From Micractinium sp. NFX-FRZ (taxonomy: Eukaryota > Chlorophyta > Trebouxiophyceae > Chlorellales > Chlorellaceae), in contig JAPTJF010000072.1 of NCBI GenBank assembly GCA_029339195.1, positions 1-64,000 of the forward strand: a stretch of DNA of 64,000 nucleotides, given 5' to 3'. Under the pieces are notes generated by a model, which saw only the letters and a list, made by a program, of their open reading frames with translations, did no database searches and had not been told where the DNA came from. The position numbers and the translations under genes were made by a program. Shown piece after piece: positions 46,621 through 57,546 of the stretch (within the stretch, counting starts at the first letter, position 1; the number at the start of each line of letters is the position of its first letter).

Positions 46621-48392
46621 TCACGCCGTCTCCACAAAGCGCTTGGTGCCGAAGTCGCCCAGGGACACCTTGTTCACGGGCTTCAGGGGCCACACGGGCA
46701 GGATCTGCTTGCCGTACACGTCCTGCAGGGGCGGCGGGGAGGAGGCGGGGGCAGGGAAGCGGGGGGTAGTGAGGGGTACAGGGCGGCGCAGAGCAGCAGT
46801 AATGCTGACTGGACAGGACGAGACCCTTGAGTGTAGCACCAGGCTGCAATCCTCTCCACCCTGCGGCGGCAGGCACCCATCCTCCTCCAGCAACCGATCG
46901 CCCCTGCACGCACCCGCCCACCCACCTTCATGAGGGCAGCGGTGCCGTCGTAGAAGGCAGTGGCAGCCACCATGAAGCCCCAGTAGCCAGCCACCTTGGT
47001 AATCGTCACACGGGCGTCACTGGTGCCCACGCCGGCGGCCTGCAAGTGAGGGAAACGAGGCAAGAGAGGGCGCGGTGAGAGAGGCGTCCTGATGCCCAAG
47101 GCTGCGCACGGGGGGCACTGGCGCCCTCCATTCAGGCGCTGCTGCGTTTGCGGTGCGCTGCTGCATGCACGGCTTGTGCAGGAGCCGGCTCCCGTTGCTC
47201 CCCAAACAGTTATGGTACTGCTGCCCTGCTGCCCACAGCAGCCCCCCTCACCAGCAGCCAGAAGAGGATGGACAGGGAGAAGAAGAGCCAGCAGGTGACG
47301 ACGTTGGTGTGGAAGGTGCATAGCCAGAGGAGGAAGGTCTGCAGGGGTGGGGGAAGGGAGGGCGGCAGTGAGGATGAGCAGGGCAGCTTGTTGGCAGCAG
47401 GCAGCAAATTGGCAGGGACCAGGCGAGCGTACAGCTGGGATAAAACTTCCGAGCTGACAAGGAAGAAAGCAAGAACAAGCCCCCTGCTCAGCAGCAGCCG
47501 GCCCTCACCAGGATGCCCCACAGCGTGAGCATGAGCTGGTCGCCCTTCTCGGGGGTCGGGCCATACACGCCAGCGGCAGACAGGGTGGTGAAGATGGAGA
47601 GGGACATCCAGAAGGCGCCGTAGCTGCACGTGTCGGTGGGGATTGGGGGAGGGGGAGGGCAGAGTCAGTGCCGGGCGTATCGGGTGTGAGAACGGAGCGC
47701 AAGTTGGCTGGGCGTTTGGCTGGCAGCGTGGCAGCATCGCTCATGCCCGCTGGCAAGCACCCCCCATTCCTCCAGGCAGCCCTCGTGCCCCACCATCCCC
47801 ACCAAAGTGCCCGCCCCAGCAACCTGCGTCACACAATCACCAGCAGAAGGCGACGGTGCCAAAGGTGTTCTTGCGCTGGTACTCCATCAGGCCGGCGCAG
47901 AACTGGGCCAGGCCGCCAAAGAAGAAGCCAAAGGCGATGGCCAGCTGGGCCGTGCCCTTGGGCTCAGCCAGCTGCGTCTTGGAGCCCTGCAGCAGCGCTG
48001 TAGTCAGCGCAAAGCCAAACAGGCCCAGGGGGGCTGCAGAGGCGGAGGCGAAGGCGGGGAGGGGCCAAGAGCAGCGGCGGTCAGCGGGGGGCGGGGGCGG
48101 GTGGCAGCGGCGGCGGGGCGGGTGTCCAGTGCAGGCGGCGCTTCCTGACCATAATGAGGTGCAAATTGCGCTGAATGTTCTTATACAGCCCTCACAAACG
48201 CGCAAAGGGGGCCCCCAGGGGCCCAGCCACGAAAGTACACCCCATCTGCGCAGCATGCTGGGAGCGGCACTGCCATGGTGCCGCCGGCAGCACTTGTGGC
48301 GCACCAGGGTTGGCGGTGGCGGGCACGACCTTGATGCCCTCTTCCTGCAGCATCTGCAGCCGCTGGGCCAGAAGAGCCATGGAGTCCGTCAT
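46621..48392 (-). CDS. GPR1/FUN34/YaaH (AceTr) transporter, paralogue B
   Basis: Six exons (48392-48305, 48033-47841, 47623-47509, 47338-47252, 47039-46926, 46722-46621) give 232 residues. The first five exons are identical in length to paralogue A (88, 193, 115, 87, 114 nt), so the pair arose by tandem duplication after the introns were in place. The signature NP(P)LGLFGFALTTALLQ, FGFFFGGLAQFCAGLMEYQR and NTFGTVAF are kept. Differences are concentrated in the loops (YGPTPEKGD for YEPLPEKGD) and the tail (KRFVETA). The expected role is proton-coupled acetate or monocarboxylate transport. Start ATG at 48392; MTDSMALLAQRLQMLQEEG parallels the other copy. Confidence 0.92.
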
Positions 48393-49152
48393 CGTTGCGA
48401 GGCGGAGGGGTGGCTGCAAGGTGGCCGAGGGATAGCCGAAAAGAAGTGGGGAAAGAGTGTCGGAATCGGCCGGTGCGGGCTTTTATGCAAGCCGCTCGCA
48501 ATTTGGCCGAGGCGGCAAGGAGGTGGCAGCCACGTCAGGGGGTGCACTGAGTCAGGGGTATCCACCCAGGCAGCCGACTCCACCCCAGGGTGGGCCACGC
48601 TTTCATAGGGTCCGGGGATTCAGACGAGTGCCTTTGATACCGCTATGCATGGTTTGAGTACTTGTGGGGGCTCAGCCCGGCCCACAGCAGCGCGCAGAGG
48701 GCATGTGTCGGCTGGCGGCGGCGGTGACGTAAGGTGAGGGACCTTATCTCACATGTGCCGACTGGATCTCCTAGCTGGGGGCTCCCTGTCCCACGGTGCA
48801 CTGGTTCCGCCCCCTTTAGCACGGTGGGTACACTAGCATGCATTGGAATCCCCATCAGTAGTCCTAGATATGCACGGCGAGTTGGGGGTAAGTGGTATCT
48901 GAGATCTGCCCCCAGCGGCAGCCACGTAGGATTGGCGGTGTGACGGGGGGCGGCACGAGTAGGTGACACATCACATGTGGCCATCGAAAAGCAGGTCAAC
49001 GGTAATGCATGCCAAGCATTGACTGCAACTTACAAACCACACTGTGGGAGTTCAAGCGGGTGCTGTTGAGAGAGAGCGATTGTGTGCGTTTGCGCGCTGC
49101 ACCCTGCATCGCTGCCCTGCAGCAGTGCAGCGGCCGCGCAGCACGCTCAGGT
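48393..49152. other. Intergenic: transporter B promoter, GH128-like 3' UTR
   Basis: About 760 bp, less GC-extreme than its surroundings, with a TGTAA (minus) motif at 49034-49030. I looked for tRNA or snRNA signatures and did not find any that I could support. Confidence 0.45.
49030..49034 (-). terminator. TGTAA poly(A) signal, GH128-like gene
   Basis: The motif lies about 120 nt beyond the stop codon at 49153, a typical algal spacing. Confidence 0.6.
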
Positions 49153-52086
49153 TCATGCTGCTGCCGCTGCTGCACCAGGCGCGGTCTTTGCTGAGCTCGC
49201 CACGCTGTGGCGCGCTGGCCCACGCGGCACAGGCTCCGCCCAGAAGCCGCAGCTGTGGCTGCAGTACCGCTGCCGCTCCGGTGGCAGGGCCGCCAGCGGG
49301 CTCCCTTGCCGCACATGCGCTATGCACACTGCGCAGCGCTCGCTCCAAGCCTCGCCAGGCGCCCCTGCCGCTGCTGCTGCATCCTCGGCGACCCCATCGG
49401 CAGCCGCTGCTGCGCTGCCATCGCCGTCGCCGCTGCTTGGGCTGCTACCGCTGTCAGCGGCGTCGCTGGCAGCGGAGGCCGCTGTGGGTGGGGAGATGTA
49501 CAGGATGCCTAGGTCGGTGAGGGTATTAGAGCTGACGTTCATTAGAGAGTTGCTGGTGCCTGCAGGGCGGGGTGGGAAGGAGGGGACTGGCCAGCACCTT
49601 CAGGGCAGGCGGGCAGGCAGGCAGGCTTGGAGTGTGCAGCACAAGCTACAGCGCCGCAGGCAGCAGGGCCAAGCGGCATGCCACGCCGCAGCAGGGCACG
49701 GGAGCTAGCAGCAGCCGTGCTGCACTATGCAGCAGCCCTGATACGCTGCACAGCCGACACTTCCCGCAGCCAGTGCACAGAGTGGCTTGCTCGCTTGCGC
49801 AGCCTGCTGCAGACCCCCATCTTGCTTGCTTGCACGTGCTTGACCACCCTGCCTCCAGACCAGTGCACACCCCTGGCTTGCTTGCACTTAAGTGCGTGCT
49901 CACCCAGCCAGCCGGAGGTCTCGAGGGCAAACCATGCATAGCGCTCCACCCATGGATCCCGGTCCATCATGGGCAGTACACGTGACTGCATGAGGGATGA
50001 CCATGTGTACTTCTGGTAAGAGCAGTACCCCCAAACAGGATGGTGTGTGGCTTCTGATGCAGCATTGAGCTGAAGCCCATGCGTTTGCAGGACATCGGTT
50101 GCAGGGCAATACCGAGGCCTGAGATTGGGTTGGAAGTCAGATGCACGGGCAGTGTGCGTGCCTGCCAGGGCAGGCATGCACAGCAGGGCGGCGGGGCAGT
50201 GCAGCAAAGGGGCCGGGTGGGGGCGGGGCGGCGCAAGAGGGCGGCACAGGGGGTGCGGTGCAGCGGGGCGGGGCAGAGCAGCGTGCGGCAGGGAACGGCA
50301 ACGAGATGCTTGGTAGCCGAGAGGCAGGGAGGCTGTGTATGCTGTGCATGCTGTGCTGGGTCAGCTCCATTGCCGACAGGGCCACCTGCCACCTGGCATA
50401 CAGCAGGTCATAGGCAGGGCAGGAAAGGTGTGTCCTGCTGCCGTGCACCCCGCTGGGCTGGGTGCTGCGGCCTGTGCCTCCCTGTCTCCCCCACCCGCAC
50501 CAGGTAGCGCCAGCTGGCGACGTCGGGGCCATCCGGGTTGGGGCACGCAAACTCGGTCAGCCAGATGGGCCGCCCATACTTCCTGCAACGCCAGATAAAT
50601 GGGTGTGTGAAGACACCTAGAGGAGCCTCCCAGCGGGACCGTGGCGGGGCAACCAGCGGAGCTGCCGCCGGGCAGCCTGGCTATGCACCAGGCACCCCGG
50701 CAGCAGAATGCCACAGCAGCCAAATGCGCGTGCAGTGCACGTGACAGGGCCGGCGCACTGCCTGCTTGCCTGCACTGCTGCAGGTAGGCCCGGAGCCAGT
50801 CTGGGTTGCATGCGTAATAGTGCGTTGCCAGAAAATCCACACGGCATCCCTGGCAGCTGCGGGGTGGGCACAGCAGGTGGGCAGGGGAGGGAGGGGGCGC
50901 TGGGGCTGGGGCAGCAGCCTCCCTCCTGGGCGGGCGCAGCATGCTTCCCGGCAGGACGTCTGGGCGGGGACAGGAGCAGTTGTTGGCAGCACGCTCCCGG
51001 AGGCGGGACTGCGTGGGCAGGGGCTGCGAGAAGACGCTGGCATCAACTCCTGGGCGGCATAGATCCAAAAGTGTGCATATGCCACATGGAGCAGGCTCAA
51101 CAAGAGCGACGGGTGCCCGGCGCCACAGTGCGGTGCTCCCGACCGCCTCCCTGGGCACCCAGCCTGGCCAGCCAAACCGCTAGCCACTGCCTGGCACTCA
51201 CGCTGGAAGAGAAATCCCACCACGTAAAGGGGCCAGGCTCTCTGCCCCACCCCACCCTCCTCATCCCGACACCCTCACTTCAACCCACAGGTTGACTCAC
51301 GCTGCAAAGAAGGCGTCCCACCACTTGAAAGGGTCCGGCTCCAGGCATGCCGCCCCGCAGGGCGCTGCAGCGGGCGAACCCAGGCGCAGGCCCAGCCTGT
51401 CAGCCACCGCCTGCACCTGCGGCCACAGCGCCTGCAGGGCGGAGGGCAGGGTGGAGCAGGGAAGGAAAGGGAAAGGTGGATGTGTTGATGGTGATGGTGC
51501 GACGGTACAGAGTGCAGCGGGCGCTGAGCGCATATGCATGAGCACCCCACTACCCGTTCCTCCACCGCTGCTGCTGCCGCCCCCGTCCCCCGCCGTTGCC
51601 CCCACCCCGCCCCGCTCTCTGCCCACTCACCGCTGCATCTTGTGGGCTGAGCGACGCTGGGGGCCCGTGGTTTGGCTCGTTGTAGCCCAAAATAACTCGG
51701 CTCCCAGGCTGCAGCACCTCTGCCAGTCGCTCAATTCCCCAGCGGCCCCACTGCATGGGAACAAACTCCATGCCGGCGCGTGCCGAGGCCGCTGTGACGT
51801 TGGCATCTCCAATGTCAGCACCCCAGTTGTACCACCACCGGAGCGTGTGCAGCGCGTGCACTTGCGGTACCGTCAGCCCCCAGCCCACACCGCGCTTGGC
51901 AAGACGAGCGGCGTCGGTGCTGCTGCTGCTGCCAGCGCCGCCTGCCACCCTGCCGCCAACCCCGCCCCCCGCTGCTCCCGCGCCGGCCGGATGCAGCGAG
52001 TCGTCGTTCACGGGCTGCATCGCGCAACACAGACCGGCGCAGCACAAGCTAGCGAGGCAGACGAGCGCGAGCAGAGGCCGCGCCAT
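49153..52086 (-). CDS. Secreted GH128/Asl1-like glycosidase
   Basis: Six exons (52086-51631, 51431-51301, 50856-50770, 50582-50501, 50012-49904, 49559-49153) give 423 residues. A signal peptide (ARPLLALVCLASLCCAGLCCA) and a Ser/Gly-rich linker lead to the catalytic domain (PF11790-like). Landmarks are RWWYNWGADIG, VILGYNEPNH with the acid/base Glu, VDFLATHYYACNPDWLRAYL, RPIWLTEFACPNPDG with the nucleophile Glu, LPMMDRDPWVERYAWFAL and NVSSNTLTDLGILY. Known members are beta-1,3-glucanases of cell walls. The intron after exon 3 appears to use a GC donor (CAG|GCAAGC). An extension of about 110 residues (Ala/Ser-rich, then ERCAVC...YCSHSCGFW) follows the domain and is not part of the family core. 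Confidence 0.9.
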
Positions 52087-52375
52087 CTCGGCCCGAGGGT
52101 GTCGGGGGCTGCCCAGAGCGAAGCAGGAGTGTCGGTCCAAAGAGAGGAGCGCAACGAGACTTTGCGGATCGCAGCAGGGGCTCGGTGATGGCGACGAGAA
52201 CCCTAGCCGCCTCTGGTGACCGCCGCAGACCGCCTGCACCAGCTCGGTCGCCAGCAGTATGACATCTGCCAAGCCACCCACCCATGTCTGTTGCTCATTC
52301 CCAGGTCTGTTGTGTCACATAGTGTTTATAGATAAGCTTGAGATCACTTGGGGAGCAGGGAAATAAGCGAGCCCC
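52087..52375. other. Intergenic: GH128-like promoter and MYND 3' UTR
   Basis: A 290-bp spacer between two minus-strand genes. No TGTAA on the minus strand and no other feature was recognised. Confidence 0.4.
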
Positions 52376-55300
52376 TCATGCTGACTGGCTGGCCGCCAGG
52401 GCGGTGCACACGCTCTTGTGACCGGCGCGCCACGCCGCCACCTGGCAGGCGCGCGAGCAATACCTGGCGCTGCGGCACCCAGCACAGAACGTGGGCTTGC
52501 GCTGAGCCGCCAGGTTGGTGCAGCGCAAGTGGCAGCACCCGCGTGTGGCATGCAGCCCTGCCGCCAGCTGCAGTTGCTCCTGCCGCAGGGGCCCCCCATC
52601 CTCATCCTCTGCTGCCAGCAGTGCCTTGGCAGTGGCACAGGCGGCGGGCAGCACCAGCTCCCGCCACTCCACCACGTGCTCAGCCAGGCTCTTCATCCCG
52701 CCGCTGCCGACCCTGCTGAGCACGGCGGCAAAGTGGGACGCTGCCGCGTGCAGCGTTCTGCACGCTGCCGCGGTCGCCCCAGGCGGCGGGGCGGCCAGGG
52801 CGTCGTTAGCGTGGGCAAGAAGGCTGCCCAGCATCGTGCCCATGTGGCGCAACACCATGGTAATCGCATCCTGCACGCACACCAAGTGATTGGGTCGGGA
52901 GGGAAGGGCAGAGGGAATGTTCGGCAGCGGCGCAGCTGAGCTGTGCACACAGGTGGACTGAGGTGTCGGAGGGCAAGGCCGGGCTGCAGGAGGCGAGCGG
53001 GCACACAGGCGCGCATGGCGTTGCGGCGGCGGCCGCCCCGACGGGTGCAGGGACATGCCACCTGTCGCCGGTGAGCAGGCAGGCAGGCAAACCCCACAGC
53101 ATGCCTGGTGGCAGCGCAGGCGTGGCTTGCCAGGCAGCCTCCGTGCCGCCCATTGAATGAGGAGCTGAATGAGTGGGGAGAGCCCGCCGCCCTCCCGGCA
53201 TCAGTAAGGAGAGGCCAGCGTTGTGGCCACTGTCTCCCATGCATTTGCAGCAGCACCCACCCGGTCGTGTCCCAGGCTGGCCAGCGCACGCTCAAACAGC
53301 GGGCCCAGCATGCCGCAGCACAGCACCGTCCTGGACCGCTCGTGCCCCTCGCTGAAGTACCCCAGAAACTCGTCCCAGCGCTGCGCCTGCGCAGCGGGGC
53401 AGGCCGCCTCTGCCTGCATGCCGGCAGCACAGGGGCGGGGAGCGAGGGGCGCGACATACTGTTAGCTGCCCTGCGGCCAGGCTGGCCGGGGATGTACAGC
53501 TGATGTGTGGCGGGTAAGTGCAGGGGCGGGGATTCGTGTGGCTGGGCTGGATGGGTAGGTGCGATGGTCAAGCTGCCAGGTGACGCCGGTTCAACCGGCG
53601 GCATGGCGGCACGCTGGCAAGCAGGCGGCCAGGCAGTTCCTCTCCCCGCACCTGCAGCTGGGCGTCGAACAGTCGCAGCATGAAGTCGGCTTGGGCGCCG
53701 CCCGCCAGCAGGCGCGGGGCTGTGACAGCTGCGTTCCGCAGATTGATCAGCATGCTGCGGATGCCCTCTGCCTGCTTCCGCCCTTGCCGGTCGGGCAGGC
53801 TGCGCTGGGGCCCTAGCGCTGCAAGCCCCTCCCAGAACAGTACGGCAGTCGCCAGCTGCCGGGCCTCCCAATCCCTGCGCCAAGCACGCGCGGCAGTGGT
53901 ATCAGCAGGGAGGGGCGCAGCGGGTTTCGGTGCGGCGGGGCAGGGTGCAGCGGGCAGGGCACGGCGGGCAGGAGCGCAGCAGGCAGGGCGCATGCCATCA
54001 CGACGGGCCCGCTGTGCATGGCCCGCCGCTGCATCTGTTGTGATTCGCGCCTCTCTCCAGCATGCATGCATGCATGCATGCACCACCTCTTCAACTGGCT
54101 TTGGGGCAGCATGCATTCGCACATTGCACCCAACACGCACACCATGGCACAGCATGGCATGGCATGGCATGGCATGGCATGACATGGTGCATGGCTCGAC
54201 CATCTGGGAGCCAGCTGCCGCCTCACCTGGCCTCGCACTTCGCTAGGAGCTTGCCCCACAGGGTGACAAAGTTGCTGAGGCACGGTGGCAGCATCTCCCC
54301 CTCAGAGCTGAGCGCCGCGTGCGCCCAGCGCTGGTCCTCCGCCCCCTCTGCCGGGCCGCTTGCCAGCAGGTGGGCCGCCCGGCACAGCCGCAGGCCGCAC
54401 CTCCCAATCAAGCCTGCCAGCTCAGCTCGTACGCGGCCACCCTCGCCTGCCTGCGCTGCCGCAGCACCACTTTCGCCGCCGGCCGCGCTGTTGTGCGTGC
54501 TGCCGCCGCTGGCACCGCCGCCGCTGCTGCTGGGCTGTGCCTGGGTCGGCAGGTTCACTAGGACCCCAAGCCCCTCAGCAGCAGCAGTTGCCACAAAGGC
54601 CTGCCCGAATGAACTCACACAGTGCAGCGTGGCGGCGGCAGACCCCAGTATATCTGGGTCCTCCTCTTGTGCCTGCGCCAGCAGGCCCAGATGCGCCAGG
54701 CCGGCGTCACACAGGCTGCCCCACGCCCTGAGCTGCCAGGGCGCATACACGCTGCCACGGTTGCGCATCTGGTCAAGTGCCAGCGCACGCTGCACGTAGC
54801 ATAGCAGGGAGGCCAGGGCAAGGGCAACGTCGCCAAGCTGCCCGGCGCCGTCGCTGCTGGCTGCCTCCTGCGGGCTGCTGCTGCTGCAGCCGCTGCTCGC
54901 TGCCTGGTGCTGGCTGCTGCTGCCGCCGCTGCTGCCCTCTACCGCCAGGATCCGGCTGAGCAGGCGGCACAGCTGAGGCGCTGCCTCCACCAATGCCCAG
55001 TCGCTGGCTGTCAGCGGCAGCCGATAATCATACCCGCAGTACAGGCTGCCCACCAGGCGAGCCACGTCCCGGCACGCCAGGCTGCAGTCATCCAGGGCTG
55101 CGCCGCTGTCGGCCTGCCGGCCCACATAGGCTGCCAGGCTGGACGCCACGTCAGCCAGCACCCGCGGCAGCCGCGGGTCGCCGTCGCTGTGGCTGCCGCC
55201 CAGCTGGCGCGCGCGCCAGCCCTGCTGCTTCCCCAGGTGCCAAAAAGCAAACGATGCTTTGCTGGCCAGCTCCAAGCAGTCCCAATCTGGTGCCCGCTCA

Positions 55301-56845
55301 TCTCCCCCATCACCCCCGCCTCCCAGCACCACGGCCGCAGTCTGCAGGCCGTTCAGCAGCAGCTTGACCATCAGCCCGTGCCCCGCAAAGCCGCCGCCTC
55401 TGCCGCCCGCGCTGCCGCTGCCACTACTGCTAGGGCTGCCACTGCCGCCGCCGCCGCTGCCGCTGCTGCTAGGGCTGCCGTTGCCGCTGCTGCCACTGTC
55501 GCTGTCGGGCAGCAGCGCCTGGCAGTACTCTGGGAGCCAGCTGGCCTCAAGTACAAGGTCAGCGTACTGCCTCTGCAGCAGCACAAACACGGGACGCCCT
55601 GCGGGCAAGGGCAGAGGCCAGTGGAGGGAAGAGAGGCGGTGGCGACATGTCAGGCGAGGCACCAATGCTCGGCGCACGGCAAGCAGGTGCACATGTGCAT
55701 GGTGGGTGGCTTTGCCAGAGCCCACCCTTGCGGCATGCCACGCGCTCGCTCTGTACGCCCTCCCTTTCACTTTGAGGCATTAAAGAAGCACCACACCCAG
55801 CCACCTTTTGCTCCTGCCCTTGCAGCCACATCCGCCTGCCACACAAGTGTGCCGTGCACGCCGGCAGGCGGGCCTTGCTCACCCGCAGGCCCCTTCTCCA
55901 GCAGTCGCGCCAGCAGGGCGCCCGCCGCCTCCATCCAGGGCAGCAGCCTGGCAGGCGGTACAGCCTCCCTGATGGCCGCCAGGCTGGCGGTACCACCATC
56001 TGCTGTGAGGTACAGCAGGTACTGCATGCACGCCAGCTGCTCGTACAGCAGCACTCCAGGCCGCATCCCGTGGTGATCACAAGCTTCCGGCCAGCTGCTG
56101 CTGCCCCACTGCCCCTCCCGCAGCACGCCCTGCCACAGTTCCAGCGCCGCGCCCCCGCTGCCCAGCAGGAAGGCGGCGGCAGGGCGGGCAAAGTGGCGCA
56201 GCGGCACGCCGCCCTCCAGCGGCAGCGCGCGCGCCAGCTGGCAGCAGGCGGAGAGGAAGCAGCTGGCTAGCTCTGTGCGCCCCACTGCATCGATGCTCCT
56301 GTCGGCAAGCAGCGCTGCTGCCACGGCCTCTTGCGACGCCAGCAGCGGGCGCAGGCGCAGCTCCAGCCCGCCCACCCGCTCAGCTGCCTCGAGCAGCGCC
56401 CTGCAGGGGACGGTGGGAAATGGAGGGGGCTGCATGGGCGGCACTGGGTGCGCTGTGCTGCGCTGTGCTGTGCTGTGCTGGCCCCCCAAGGCGGGACTTG
56501 GGCTGCTGCACCCACCGCTGCAGCACCCAGCTTGCTGCAACCCCACCCCACCCAGCCTGTGCACCGCCCCCCATGCCGCGCACCCCTGGGCCCCCACTCC
56601 CTCCCCCAGAAACCCAGTACTCACTTTTGCAGGACGCGGCAGTCCGCCTGTGCCAGGTTTGTCAGCACCCCCTCCTCAGTACTCTGATCCGCTGGGTACT
56701 GAAGCTGCTTGATTCTATAGAAAGCCTCTTGAGGGTCCACGCAATAACTCAGGTTGCACACGTCCTGCCTCAGATGCTCCACTTGCCGCACCAGCCCCTG
56801 CACCCAGCGTGACGGCTTGGCCGCATCCCTGCCGCTGCGCCCCAT
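52376..56845 (-). CDS. MYND zinc-finger protein, large helical N-terminus
   Basis: Six exons (56845-56625, 56400-55883, 55598-54227, 53874-53652, 53413-53261, 52870-52376) give 993 residues with consistent phase. Only the C-terminus has a recognisable domain: a MYND finger, C-x3-C...FCAGC-RSARYCSRACQVAAWRAGHKSVC, in the last 50 residues. The rest is Ala/Leu-rich and helical, with a Ser/Gly-rich low-complexity loop (about 55530-55375: GSPSSSGSGGGGSGSPSSSG). MYND fingers mediate protein-protein contacts, often in chromatin regulators. This type (long helical body plus terminal MYND) recurs in green-algal genomes, function unknown. Start: first ATG of the first exon, MGRSGRDAAKPSRWVQGLVR. Confidence 0.82.
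54061..54181. repeat. CATG and ATGGC microsatellites in MYND intron
   Basis: A CATG tetranucleotide run (54061-54082) and an ATGGC pentanucleotide run (about 54154-54181) lie in the same 350-bp intron between the exons ending at 54227 and starting at 53874. Confidence 0.9.
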
Positions 56846-57546
56846 GCCGCGGCTCGCCGCCCTGATCTGGCCTCTGGGATGTCAGAAATCTGCGGCTTAG
56901 AGCCAAGAAAATTTGGCGGCTTCACAAGACATGGCGAAGTATTGGGCACAGGGTGCGCAGAGCGGCGGCCCGGCGGCAGCGGCGGGCTGGCAAGTCCGCA
57001 ACAGAAGTCGGCGCAGCTCCGATGTGGATCGCTTGCCTGTGATCATAACCGAATTGTTTCACTGCACATGCGGGAGCAGGCTCAGCGCTCACACATCCCC
57101 TGCCAGGCCCCAACTTGAATTTTGCTGGGCCGCCTAGCGAGACAGCGGCCAAGCCTGCACCAATGCAACCGTGCACCAGATCGAGCAGAGCGGCACGCAC
57201 AGACTGGCACTGCCTGCATCCCAAGCAGCAGTGGCACAGCGCAGCGCCGCCCTCCCGCCCTGCCTCCGGCCCTCTGTTTTGATCCGTGTGCTTGCCGTTT
57301 TGATCCGTGTGCTTGCCTTGCTGCTTCCGGATTTGAGCTGGTGGGGAGTCATTATTCTGCCTGCTTTGCTAAGCTTGCAAGAAAATGAGTGTGAAGCGAA
57401 CATGCACGAGGCCGGGGTGCGCGCAGGCGGCACATCAGGGGGCATGGGCAAGGGACCGGGCAGCAGAAAGGCATGGGCAGCAGCCTGACTGGGACGGCCA
57501 CAGCAGCTGCAGGTGTTTTCTGCAGGCACATCCAATTGATAGCAGC
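56846..57546. other. Intergenic: MYND promoter and hydrolase 3' UTR
   Basis: About 700 bp between two minus-strand genes. The only notable feature is a perfect 21-bp tandem duplication (57276-57317). No exon was supported. Confidence 0.45.
57276..57317. repeat. 21-bp perfect tandem duplication
   Basis: GTTTTGATCCGTGTGCTTGC followed by C occurs twice without a gap, in the upstream region of the MYND gene. Because it is perfect, it is probably recent. A regulatory role is possible but untested. Confidence 0.9.

Noticed and set aside
48500..49000. Possible structured RNA (tRNA or snRNA) in the spacer
   Set aside because: Some stretches look less GC-rich and structured, but no A/B boxes, U-snRNA signatures or convincing cloverleaf could be identified by eye.
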